From Bradyrhizobium mercantei (GTDB lineage: Bacteria > Pseudomonadota > Alphaproteobacteria > Rhizobiales > Xanthobacteraceae), in assembly GCF_001982635.1 (NCBI RefSeq), contig NZ_MKFI01000004.1, positions 675,609-739,608 on the forward strand: DNA of 64,000 bases, given 5' to 3'. Position 1 is the stretch's first letter, and each line of letters opens with the position of its first letter. The notes beneath the pieces were generated by a model. The model did no database searches, was not told where the DNA came from, and was given only the letters and a program-made list of their open reading frames with translations. Below, in pieces: positions 53,574 to 61,571 of this stretch. Made by a program: the position numbers and the translations under genes.

Positions 53574-54307
53574 GCGCCGCCCTTCGATTGATCACCCGCG
53601 CGGCGCCCGGCTTCACGCTGATCGAGGTGCTTGCCGCGCTCGCGATCGGGTCCGCGGTGATTGCCGCGACCGCCGTGCTGGTCAACAACGTCGCGCTGAA
53701 CTTCGATCGCAGGACAGGTCTGGTCGGCAAGACGGATCAATTGCTGCTCGCGGTCGACCGCCTCGCCGCGGACATCGGATCGGCCCGGCCGGTGAAACAG
53801 GGGGACGGCGCGGATGCCACCGCCGCCTTCAATGGCGATGCGAGCCAGCTGACGTTTGTCACCGGAAGCAGCGCGGGTGGCGGCCAGAGTGAGGAGGTGG
53901 TCAGCCTGCAGGTCGAGGAGACCGACGGTATCAGCCGACTGGTCCGCCGCCGGGCCCGGTGGCACGGACACCGCACGCCGTTCGCAAACGTCGCGCTGCG
54001 GGATCCCGTCCGCGTGATCGAAGGCCAGGTCGATATCGCATTTGGATTCGGAAGTCCCGCTCCGGATGGCACCACGTCCTGGAGTGCGACATGGATCGGA
54101 CAACCGCTGCTGCCGCGGCTCGTGCGATTGACCATCCACGACCGCGCGAGCGGTGCCGACCTGCTGCCCGGTGTTCAGTTCGCGCTGCGCGCCGATGCAC
54201 CGATCGGCTGCGCCCAGCCCGGCGTCAATGCGGAATGCGTGACCGGCAAGTCCGCATCGCCGAAGGATGCGCCGGCGAAGGATCCGCCGGCCGGAGCACG
54301 CCGATGA
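53570..54307 (+). CDS. gspJ: Type II secretion minor pseudopilin GspJ
   Basis: The 245-residue protein has prepilin site PG14-F15TLIE19 and helix VLAALAIGSAVIAATAVLV. The soluble domain has the GspJ size. The C-terminal tail is Lys/Pro/Ala-rich (about 225-245). The ATG overlaps the gspI stop (ATGA), a strong sign of translational coupling. Confidence 0.9.
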   Translation: MSAALRLITRAAPGFTLIEVLAALAIGSAVIAATAVLVNNVALNFDRRTGLVGKTDQLLLAVDRLAADIGSARPVKQGDGADATAAFNGDASQLTFVTGSSAGGGQSEEVVSLQVEETDGISRLVRRRARWHGHRTPFANVALRDPVRVIEGQVDIAFGFGSPAPDGTTSWSATWIGQPLLPRLVRLTIHDRASGADLLPGVQFALRADAPIGCAQPGVNAECVTGKSASPKDAPAKDPPAGARR

Positions 54308-55242
54308 GCGGCCGGCATAGGCAACGTGGCATGGTTCTGCTCGCCGTGCTGTGGGCGATCGCGCTGTGTGCCGCCCTCGCCATGGCGACGTCGACGACGT
54401 TTCGCAGCCTCGCAGGCATCGTCCGCATCGACCGGGATCGCGTGCAGGCCGATGGGCTCCTGACCGCGGGCCTTGAGGCCGCCGCCGGGATTGTCACGAC
54501 ACGGCGCGATGCTCCGCTGATCGAGCGCAGCACCACGCTGACATTCGCGACCGGGTCCGTTCAGCTGACCGTCAGCGACGAGAGCGGCCGGATCGACATC
54601 GGACGGGCGCCGGTCGAACTGTTGACCTCCCTGCTCCACTACGTCGGAGCCGATGACGACGATGCCGTCATCGTGGCGCAACGGATCGTCGCGCTTCGCG
54701 ACGCCACGGCACAGGCGCGACCGAACGAGGCGCAGGCACGGCCAAACGATGCAGCGACGAAACCAGCCGCGCCGGCCAAGCCTGACCAGCCGCCGGCAGC
54801 GCCCGCTCCGTTCACCGACATCGGGCAGATCGCCGATACTCCCGGCATGCAGCCGCAATGGATGGCGGCGATGGCACCCCTCATCACCGTCTACGGCGGC
54901 GAGACCGTCAATCCGCTCACCGCGCCGGTCGCGGTGCTGCGGGCCTTGCCGTCTTTCGATGCCGAGCGGATCGACGCCTTCCTCGACATGCGGAGCTCGC
55001 CGTTCGTCGATCCCGATCGCCTCACCTTCCTGCTCGGCGCAGCACAAAAATACCTGAAGGTGCAGCAGACGCATGTGGTCGCGGTAAGCCTCGTCGCCGG
55101 CACGACCGACGGATATACCGCGGCGGCCAAGGCGTTCATCGTGGCGCTCCCCGAAGACAAGCAGCCGTATCGGGTTCTGGCCTGGACCCCGGTATCGCGC
55201 TTCGCCAACACAGGCGCCGTTGCATCGTTGGAGGCGCGCTGA
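54304..55242 (+). CDS. gspK: Type II secretion minor pseudopilin GspK
   Basis: The 312-residue protein has cleavage site RG9-M10VLLA14. It lacks Glu at +5, which is characteristic of GspK, the tip subunit that starts the pseudopilus. The soluble domain contains SDESGRIDIGRAP, an Ala/Pro-rich insert (about 140-175) and NPLTAPVAVLRALPSFD. The ATG overlaps the gspJ stop (ATGA). Confidence 0.92.
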   Translation: MSGRHRQRGMVLLAVLWAIALCAALAMATSTTFRSLAGIVRIDRDRVQADGLLTAGLEAAAGIVTTRRDAPLIERSTTLTFATGSVQLTVSDESGRIDIGRAPVELLTSLLHYVGADDDDAVIVAQRIVALRDATAQARPNEAQARPNDAATKPAAPAKPDQPPAAPAPFTDIGQIADTPGMQPQWMAAMAPLITVYGGETVNPLTAPVAVLRALPSFDAERIDAFLDMRSSPFVDPDRLTFLLGAAQKYLKVQQTHVVAVSLVAGTTDGYTAAAKAFIVALPEDKQPYRVLAWTPVSRFANTGAVASLEAR

Positions 55243-56297
55243 TGAACATCGACGTGATCATGCGACGCTGGATCGACATCCTCGCCCGCCTTTGGCTCGG
55301 CTGGCAGGAGCGTCGCCGCGCCCGGCAATGGATGCGGATCAGCAGGGAGGCCGGCAAATGGGTGCTCGAGGGCGCGAAGAACTCGGCACGATCGACCTTC
55401 GCGACGGGGTCGGCAGGCATCCCGCTGCCGGACGAGATCGTTCGCGCCGCGCAAAAATCCTTCGTCATTGTCGAGCTTCCGGCCGGTGACGTGGTCGCGC
55501 GCTCGATCAACGTCCCCGCGCAGGCGCGCGACCTCCTGGCCGGCATCGTGCGCAATCAGATCGAACGGCTGTTTCCGTGGCGAGCGAGCCAGGCCGCCTA
55601 TGGCTTCAATGTCGCGGCCGGCGAAGATGCCGGCATCCTCAATGTGCAGGTGCTCGCCACCTCGCGCGCGACGCTCGACGAGGTGTGCGGCGAGCTGAAC
55701 GCGCTGGGGCTCCGCGTCGATCGTGTCGTTGCCGGCCAGGGCCGCGATGGCGCGACGCCAGCGGTCACGTTGTGGTCGCGGCTCGCTGAGGCGACCGACA
55801 CCAATCTGTCGCGAACCCGCCGCATGATCGGAGGGCTGCTCGCCGCGGCGGTCTGCCTGACGCTGGCGGTGAACGTCTGGGCCTTCATGGCTGCGGCATC
55901 CGCGGACGGCGAGAGCGACGAGGTCGGATCGCGCCTTGCGACGCTGCAGCGTCAGATCAAGGGCAACTCCTCGAAAGAGGCGATCGCCTCGCTCGCACCG
56001 GCTGAGCGGGCACGCGCCCTGAAGGAGACGTCGCCGGTTGCCGTGGTCGTCGTCGAGGCCCTGTCGCGCGCCCTCCCCGATACGTCGTATCTCACCGAGC
56101 TGAACATGGACGGCGCGACGCTGCGCATCACGGGCCTCGCCGGCGACGCGCCGTCGCTGATCGCGCCGCTCGAACGCTCCGGACATTTCAAGGATGTGCA
56201 TTTCTTTGCCCCGACCACGCGCAACGCCGACGGCGGACGCTTCGTGTTCCACATCGAAGCGCGCGTCGAGCCGCATGCCAGGATCGATGGAGAGTAG
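55242..56297 (+). CDS. gspL: Type II secretion protein GspL (PilN-like part)
   Basis: The 351-residue bitopic protein has a cytoplasmic actin-like part, shorter than in classical GspL, with VIVELPAGDVVARSINVPAQ and IVRNQIERLFPWRASQAAYG. One membrane helix lies near 195-215 (MIGGLLAAAVCLTLAVNVWA), and a periplasmic PilN-like domain follows. It recruits GspE to the membrane. Its start overlaps the gspK stop (TGATG). Confidence 0.85.
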   Translation: MNIDVIMRRWIDILARLWLGWQERRRARQWMRISREAGKWVLEGAKNSARSTFATGSAGIPLPDEIVRAAQKSFVIVELPAGDVVARSINVPAQARDLLAGIVRNQIERLFPWRASQAAYGFNVAAGEDAGILNVQVLATSRATLDEVCGELNALGLRVDRVVAGQGRDGATPAVTLWSRLAEATDTNLSRTRRMIGGLLAAAVCLTLAVNVWAFMAAASADGESDEVGSRLATLQRQIKGNSSKEAIASLAPAERARALKETSPVAVVVVEALSRALPDTSYLTELNMDGATLRITGLAGDAPSLIAPLERSGHFKDVHFFAPTTRNADGGRFVFHIEARVEPHARIDGE

Positions 56298-56300
56298 ATC

Positions 56301-56879
56301 GTGCTGAAAGCGAAGCTCAACTTCAACCTCAACTTCGACGTCAACCGTGAACAGGTCTTCGCGGTCGGCGGCTTCTGCGCGTTGCTGCTGATCTGCGCGG
56401 TTGCGATCATAGGCGCACTGCAGACGCGGGCCAACGCCCTGCAGCATCTCGCCGAGCAGCACGACCGGCTGGCCGCGCTCGAGGCGCATTCGCGGCCGGC
56501 CGCCAACAAGCGTGCACGGGCCCAACGGCTTGCGGCGCCGGCGACCGCGTTCCTGGATGCGTCGACCAGTGGCCTCGCCACGGCGCAGCTGCAGGCCTAT
56601 CTCTCCGAACTGGTGACGAGCCAGCACGCCGTGCTGGTCTCGTCCGGAGTTCCCGCCGATCGCGACGACAAGAGCGACGCGATCAAGCTTCAAATCTCGC
56701 TGAATGCCACGCTCGCTGCATTGCAGACGCTGCTCTATCGGCTCGAAAGCGGCGCGCCCTATGTGTTCGTCGACGCACTGCTGGTGCAGCCCGGGGGATC
56801 CACCGAGCGAACGGCCGGTGATCCGGTCCTGAAGGTCAATCTGACGGTGCACGCCTTCTGGCGCCGCCGAACGGCCTGA
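56301..56879 (+). CDS. gspM: Type II secretion protein GspM
   Basis: The 192-residue protein starts with GTG three bases after the gspL stop. It has a short N-tail with NFNLNFDVN, one membrane helix (about 20-41, VFAVGGFCALLLICAVAIIG), a coiled-coil-like stretch (43-80), and a ferredoxin-like periplasmic end (QLQAYLSELVTSQHAVLVSS). It partners with GspL. It is the last gene of the gspE-M block and is convergent with the UDP-glucuronate decarboxylase gene. Confidence 0.85.
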   Translation: MLKAKLNFNLNFDVNREQVFAVGGFCALLLICAVAIIGALQTRANALQHLAEQHDRLAALEAHSRPAANKRARAQRLAAPATAFLDASTSGLATAQLQAYLSELVTSQHAVLVSSGVPADRDDKSDAIKLQISLNATLAALQTLLYRLESGAPYVFVDALLVQPGGSTERTAGDPVLKVNLTVHAFWRRRTA

Positions 56880-56918
56880 TCGATCGCAACGGCACAGGAC
56901 TGGCCGAGAAAAGGGATG

Positions 56919-57866
56919 CTATTCGGCGGCGGCCCTCAACTGGCCGCGGAAGTATCCGATCGTTCGCTCGAGGCCGGCGCTGAGATCAACGGTCGGCTCC
57001 CAGCCGAGCACCGAACGCGCCAGCGAAATGTCCGGCTGCCTTTGCCGGGGATCGTCCGACGGCAGCGGCTCGAATACCAACTTGCTTCTTGATCCGGTCA
57101 TGGCGATGACCTGCTCGGCCAGCTCGCGGATGGTGAACTCCCTGGGATTGCCGATATTGATCGGGCCGGTAAAATCGTTCGGCGTGTTCATGGTCCGGAT
57201 CATGGCCTCGATCAGATCGTCGACGTAGCAGAAGCTGCGGGTCTGGCGGCCATCGCCGTAGATGGTGATGTCGTTGCCGCTGAGGGCCTGGACGATGAAG
57301 TTCGACACCACACGGCCGTCGTTCGGATGCATGCGGGGCCCATAGGTGTTGAAGATCCGCACGACCTTGATCCGCAGGCCGTGCTGGCGCCAATAGTCGA
57401 AGAACAGCGTCTCGGCGCAGCGCTTGCCTTCGTCGTAGCAGGAACGCAGTCCGATCGGGTTGACGTGTCCCCAATAGGACTCGACCTGCGGATGGATTTC
57501 CGGATCGCCGTAAACCTCCGAGGTTGAGGCCTGGAGGATCTTCGCCTTCACCCGCTTGGCGAGCCCGAGCATGTTGATGGCGCCGTGGACGCTGGTCTTG
57601 GTGGTCTGCACCGGATCGAACTGGTAATGGATCGGCGAGGCCGGGCATGCCAGATTGTAGATCTGGTCAACCTCGACATAGAGCGGAAATGTCACATCGT
57701 GGCGCATGATCTCAAATCGGGGATTGCCGATCAGATGCGCGATATTGGACCTGCTGCCGGTGAAATAGTTGTCGACGCAGAGCACGTCGTGGCCCTGCTC
57801 GACCAGCCGCTCGCACAGATGCGAACCAAGAAATCCGGCTCCGCCGGTCACCAGCACCTTTGCCAC
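56919..57866 (-). CDS. uxs: UDP-glucuronic acid decarboxylase (UDP-xylose synthase)
   Basis: The 315-residue extended SDR has the NAD loop TGGAGFLG (7-14), VDNYFTGSRSNI, NLACPASPIHYQFDP, QASTSEVYGDP with the active Ser/Glu, and Y144-DEG-K148 in GLRSCYDEGKRCAE, which is diagnostic for UXS. It converts UDP-glucuronate to UDP-xylose (or the 4-keto pentose). The GTG start at 57866 is preceded by GAGAG and lies one base after the stop of the upstream small gene, so the two are coupled. It could supply a pentose donor for the glycosyltransferases of the island; this link is inferred. Confidence 0.92.
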   Translation of the reverse strand: MAKVLVTGGAGFLGSHLCERLVEQGHDVLCVDNYFTGSRSNIAHLIGNPRFEIMRHDVTFPLYVEVDQIYNLACPASPIHYQFDPVQTTKTSVHGAINMLGLAKRVKAKILQASTSEVYGDPEIHPQVESYWGHVNPIGLRSCYDEGKRCAETLFFDYWRQHGLRIKVVRIFNTYGPRMHPNDGRVVSNFIVQALSGNDITIYGDGRQTRSFCYVDDLIEAMIRTMNTPNDFTGPINIGNPREFTIRELAEQVIAMTGSRSKLVFEPLPSDDPRQRQPDISLARSVLGWEPTVDLSAGLERTIGYFRGQLRAAAE

Positions 57867-57867
57867 G

Positions 57868-58296
57868 TCACTCTCTCTTGATGTCCGGGCCTGAAGCCGG
57901 TTGCCAAATCCATAGATGTCGACGCGCGGGAACGTAGCCCGCGACGTGCGAGCAATCGCCGCTCTGCGAGCCGAACACCGTCCACTGCGTGACCTTCCAG
58001 ACTTCGTTGCGGCGAAGCGACGCGCCGGCAAGGACGCAGTTGTTCCAGGGAGCCACCACGAACTGAATGTCGTAACAGCCGGGCGCGATGTGTGAGACGG
58101 TATGCAATCGCGACGGAGGCAACGCCGCGGCAAATTGATCCGGCCCCCACTGCCCCGCGCCGCACGGCGAAATGTAGAGATGCTGCAGCGGCGTGTTCGA
58201 GGCGTTGACGATGGTGAATTCAGCTGCGTCCGCAGCAGATGAGAGCAGCGCCGCCATCGCCGTCACAACAAGCTGTCGATAGGATGAGCGATGCAT
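57868..58296 (-). CDS. Small secreted Cys-containing protein of unknown function
   Basis: The 142-residue precursor has a signal peptide (RQLVVTAMAALLSSAADA) and a mature part with the pattern TIVNASNTPLQHLYISPCGA, GQWGPDQF, PGCYDIQFVVAPWNNC and GDCSHVAG. The four cysteines may form two disulfides. I recognise the (I)VN-S...LYxSP...WGpD...GCxYDI layout from small periplasmic proteins of alphaproteobacteria with no known role. ATG 58296 is chosen; 58320 is also possible. The gene ends one base before uxs. Confidence 0.72.
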   Translation of the reverse strand: MHRSSYRQLVVTAMAALLSSAADAAEFTIVNASNTPLQHLYISPCGAGQWGPDQFAAALPPSRLHTVSHIAPGCYDIQFVVAPWNNCVLAGASLRRNEVWKVTQWTVFGSQSGDCSHVAGYVPARRHLWIWQPASGPDIKRE

Positions 58297-59336
58297 GGGA
58301 GGCGAACGCACTGCGGACATTTCACTGCAGCTGCCGCGTGGCAGGCAATCGACGATAGCATCGCGCCATTGCAGTTTTGTGGCGTTTCCCGTTGTAATTG
58401 TCTTGTCCGCATTGCGCGACATGAATGACTGCGCGCTTTTGTACGTTCACTGCGGGCGATTCAGTCGAGCTTGCGTTTTGCGTTACACAAGATGAGCTGA
58501 TGCGACGTCGCATAGCGTAAGAGCATTTGATGGAGTGCGACGATTCACGTTGGCCTAACGTGCAAAAATTTTTCGCGCATGGACCGGATTTCAATTCAAC
58601 ATCGAGCGATCTCGGATCTGAGAACGGCGTCATCATGGCGCGGATGCGCGGCAGTCACGCTTGCGATGTCGACCGGCACGCGAGGCGATGTCGATCTGGT
58701 CTCCATCGACCTCCACCCCGCACATGATCGCCGTCGCGTCGCCCGACGATCACGCCCCCACGTTTCTCACGCAACGAAGCCGGCCGATTTGAACGCCGCT
58801 CAATCGTACCGCGAGGATCGAACCGGCGTTCTTCCCCGACCGGTCTGGAAACCAGCGCGGCCAGAGCCCAGACCAATCGCTTGCTAGGCGCGTCACATGC
58901 GACGCAGTCGCTGTCCTGCAGCGGTTGTCCGCTGATGCCTCGGTGCGTTTCGGATCCTACGGTGGAGCTTAGAGCCTCGCCTGAAATATCTGGCGCAAAT
59001 CACTCAACCGCTCGGCAACGTCGGCGCTTGCCTTGGCAATCCACTCCTGGTGCCCAAGTCCGACCGCGGCTGAGCAGCACCATAATAGTCTTTCTCTGAT
59101 CGGTAATGGGCCGGGCGTGCGAACGATTAGCAACTCAACTTTATTCCATGCCCCACATGGTCCGTGAGCTAAGCAAGCAGTTGCCGCACCCAAACGGATG
59201 TAGCCGATGTTACGGCTGCCACACGAAGCGCTATATCCGAACTGACGACTAGGCTTTCGACCTTCTCAGGACGACATTCTGTCCGGAGGGCAGAACCCGA
59301 CCGATTCGCGGAGCGATTGCGATGAGGAAGGCTACG
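58297..59336. other. Approximately 1 kb region without recognisable genes
   Basis: This gap separates the T2SS island edge from the T1SS locus. It contains a perfect 14-bp palindrome ATGCGACGTCGCAT at 58500-58513 and an AT-rich run CAAAAATTTTT near 58562. Short open frames here have no family features or ribosome binding sites. Promoters for the divergent small-protein/uxs unit and for the repeat protein are expected here. Confidence 0.5.
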
Positions 59337-60743
59337 ATGGATTTTTTGCGGATGTCGGATGGAATCCGGCTGCATCACGTCTCTCACCACGATGGTGACG
59401 ATGAAGCAGGCCCCGCACCGAACGCCCCGTTCGCGACTGACGCGGTCGGCGCAGATGCGCTGGTTCATGGTTCCGGCCCGCTCGCAGGCCTTGGAGCGCA
59501 CCCTGTGAGCGCTCACACACAACATCATGACGCCGATCCGGTTCAAGCCAAGCATCCCACCACATCGGAGGGCGGCACCGGCGGCCACGCTTGGGTGAAT
59601 CCGGACGTTTCGGCCTCCACGTCCGCTTCCGGCGCATCCCATCCCGGGACAGGCATTGCTGCGGTCGAGAGCGGAGCAAACACGGCCGGGAACGGCGGAG
59701 ACGGCTATTTTTATGGGGGGATTATTTATGCGTCGGTGCTGATTTATGAACCGATCAACATCTCGGTGAGCTTGGGGTACGGGTCGGTCGCCCTGGCCAG
59801 CCAGTCCAACAACTTGAATGTGGATCAATCCGCCTTTCAGATGGCCGGCGTCGGCGGATATGGCGGAAACGGCAACATTGCATCGGGAGGAAGCGTCGGC
59901 ACTTCCTCGGGCTTCGACGTGATCGCTACCGGCGACAACGGCGCTGGAAACGGCGGCAGCGGCTATTTCTCGGGCGCGTTGGTGGACGCTCCCGTGGTGA
60001 TTTATCATCCGATCAATATTGCGGTGGCGGGTCCGGGGGCCACTGCGCATGCAAGTCAATCGAACACGGTCGACATCGATCAATCGGTCACTCAGGTCGC
60101 GGGCGTCGGCGGAAATGGCGGAAATGGCAACGTGGCCAGCGGCGGCAGCGTTATCACGCTCGACCCCAGTTGGGGATCAAACAACGGGTGGAGCATCTCG
60201 GACCTTCAAACCGGCGAAAGTCAGGCCGGCAATGGCGGCGATGGCTTGTTCTACGGAGCAATTGTCCATACGTCTTTCGTGCTGTACGACCCGATCAACA
60301 TCGCAGTGGCGGGCTACGGCGCCAATGTTCAAGCGGTTCAGACAAATGACGCCAACGTGGATCAATCCATCGTTCAAATCGCCGGCATTGGCGGGCACGG
60401 CGGGAGCGGCAACGCCGCGGCGGGCGGCCATGCAAGCCTTCTTTCCCATGGCTTGTGGGGCGGCTCCGACGCAATCGCTACCGGCTCGAACGGCGCAGGC
60501 AATGGCGGCACCGGATATTTTGCCGGCAATCTGATCGATGTCAGCGTCGCGATCTATGCACCCATCAACATAGCGATTGCAGGTCCCAATTCGGCAGCTG
60601 TGGCCGATCAGGTCAACAACGTGTACATCGACCAGAGTGCGGTCCAGATCGCGGGACTTGGCGGGGACGGCGGCAACGGCAATCTTGCGCTGGGTGGTGA
60701 TCATTCCGCCCATCTTCTGCCGGACCTTCACTTGATGGCATAG
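59337..60743 (+). CDS. Gly/Asn-rich four-repeat protein, probable type I secretion cargo
   Basis: The 468-residue protein has no signal peptide. Its N-terminal 115 residues are His/Asp/Ala-rich (HHVSHHDGDDEAG). Then four repeats of 82-94 residues follow, each with AGNGG-x-G-[YL]-F-x-G, a V-x-[IL]-Y-x-PINI core, A-x-Q-x-N...DQS-x-x-Q-x-AG-x-GG-x-GG-x-GN and a closing AxGG. I do not recognise a known family. The predicted repeat is beta-rich. Lack of a Sec signal plus a PrtD/HlyD pair just downstream makes it a likely T1SS substrate. ATG 59337 has AGGAAGG 5 bases upstream; 59322 is an alternative. Confidence 0.78.
   Translation: MDFLRMSDGIRLHHVSHHDGDDEAGPAPNAPFATDAVGADALVHGSGPLAGLGAHPVSAHTQHHDADPVQAKHPTTSEGGTGGHAWVNPDVSASTSASGASHPGTGIAAVESGANTAGNGGDGYFYGGIIYASVLIYEPINISVSLGYGSVALASQSNNLNVDQSAFQMAGVGGYGGNGNIASGGSVGTSSGFDVIATGDNGAGNGGSGYFSGALVDAPVVIYHPINIAVAGPGATAHASQSNTVDIDQSVTQVAGVGGNGGNGNVASGGSVITLDPSWGSNNGWSISDLQTGESQAGNGGDGLFYGAIVHTSFVLYDPINIAVAGYGANVQAVQTNDANVDQSIVQIAGIGGHGGSGNAAAGGHASLLSHGLWGGSDAIATGSNGAGNGGTGYFAGNLIDVSVAIYAPINIAIAGPNSAAVADQVNNVYIDQSAVQIAGLGGDGGNGNLALGGDHSAHLLPDLHLMA
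59685..59942 (+). repeat. Repeat unit 1 of the Gly/Asn-rich protein (86 codons)
   Basis: Residues 117-202. It opens with AGNGGDGYFYG, has the core LIYEPINISVS, NVDQSAFQMAGVGGYGGNGN and a closing ASGG, then a Ser-rich linker. Confidence 0.8.
59943..60224 (+). repeat. Repeat unit 2 of the Gly/Asn-rich protein (94 codons)
   Basis: Residues 203-296. It opens with AGNGGSGYFSG, has the core VIYHPINIAVAG, DIDQSVTQVAGVGGNGGNGN and a closing ASGG, then a Trp-containing linker. Confidence 0.8.
60225..60494 (+). repeat. Repeat unit 3 of the Gly/Asn-rich protein (90 codons)
   Basis: Residues 297-386. It opens with AGNGGDGLFYG, has the core VLYDPINIAVAG, NVDQSIVQIAGIGGHGGSGN and a closing AAGG. Confidence 0.8.
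60495..60740 (+). repeat. Repeat unit 4 of the Gly/Asn-rich protein (82 codons)
   Basis: Residues 387-468. It opens with AGNGGTGYFAG, has the core AIYAPINIAIAG, YIDQSAVQIAGLGGDGGNGN and a closing ALGG, then a short C-terminal tail LLPDLHLMA. Confidence 0.8.
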
Positions 60744-60976
60744 AGAAACATCGCGCCGCTCGCGAACTCCTCCGACACTCTGCGCATGCAAGCTCGCCCT
60801 GCGAGCCTCCGATGTCGGGTGACGAATGTCGTACTTTCGTATGTAGATCGACCAAACCGGATGGTGTCCGATTTGATATCTATCGCCATCCCGCAAGGGC
60901 GGATCAGACTTGCTGCGCGCGTCCGCCTGATCGGGATGGATGCTGCAGGACAGCCAACAGAACGACGGAGGCTCAA

Positions 60977-61435
60977 ATGTTGCCCAAGGCAATTCACATC
61001 TCGGATTCGATCGAATTCAAATCGATCAACACCGGTGGTCAAAGTGTCGGAAATGGCGGCGACGGTACCTTCAAGGGAGCTATCATCAGCAAGCCGACGG
61101 TCAACTTCGATCCAACGAACAAGGCAGACGGCGCCGATGTGCATGTTAACACCGGTGATCACGTGACTCAGACGGCAGACTGGGACGCCGGCGGTGCAAA
61201 CGCGAGGGCCTCGGTGCTTTCGAAGGCTCATGGCGGAAGCGCCGAGTCGAACGGAAGTCAGAAATCCTACAGCGGCTACGATACCTCCAAGGTATACGCC
61301 AATACGGATGCCACGCAGATCAACAAGCTCGCCGTCGACCAGCACCAGGAGGTCGTGGCCGGCATCGGCGGCAATGGCGGAGACGGCAACGCCGCGCTGG
61401 GCGGAGAAGTGAGCTTCCATCTCGATACGTTCTGA
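60977..61435 (+). CDS. Small relative of the Gly/Asn-rich repeat protein
   Basis: The 152-residue protein has no signal peptide. VGNGGDGTFKGAIISKPTVN near the start and VVAGIGGNGGDGNAALGG near the end match the two ends of one repeat unit of the preceding gene, but the middle is different (Thr/Asp/Asn/Ser-rich, DQH instead of DQS). GGAGG precedes ATG 60977 by about 7 bases. It lies between the large repeat protein and the T1SS ABC transporter, so it is either a second cargo or an accessory of the same export route. No known function. Confidence 0.78.
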   Translation: MLPKAIHISDSIEFKSINTGGQSVGNGGDGTFKGAIISKPTVNFDPTNKADGADVHVNTGDHVTQTADWDAGGANARASVLSKAHGGSAESNGSQKSYSGYDTSKVYANTDATQINKLAVDQHQEVVAGIGGNGGDGNAALGGEVSFHLDTF

Positions 61436-61571
61436 CCACCGGCTCGTCCGACTGGCAGGACCGGTGGCCACAGCCATCGGTCCTGAAGTTCGAGCACCAA
61501 TGCCCTCCGATGGCAGATGACGTTGACCATCGGTCAAGTGCGCCGGACCTCGATTTCAGGCGGTGACGATC

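Noticed and set aside
58527..59200. Several open frames of 60-100 codons before the T1SS locus
   Set aside because: They overlap each other on both strands, lack ribosome binding sites and show no recognisable motif.
59337..60743. RTX (GGxGxDxxx) calcium-binding repeats
   Set aside because: The Gly-rich units lack the Asp at the sixth position and have a much longer period (82-94 residues) with a PINI core.
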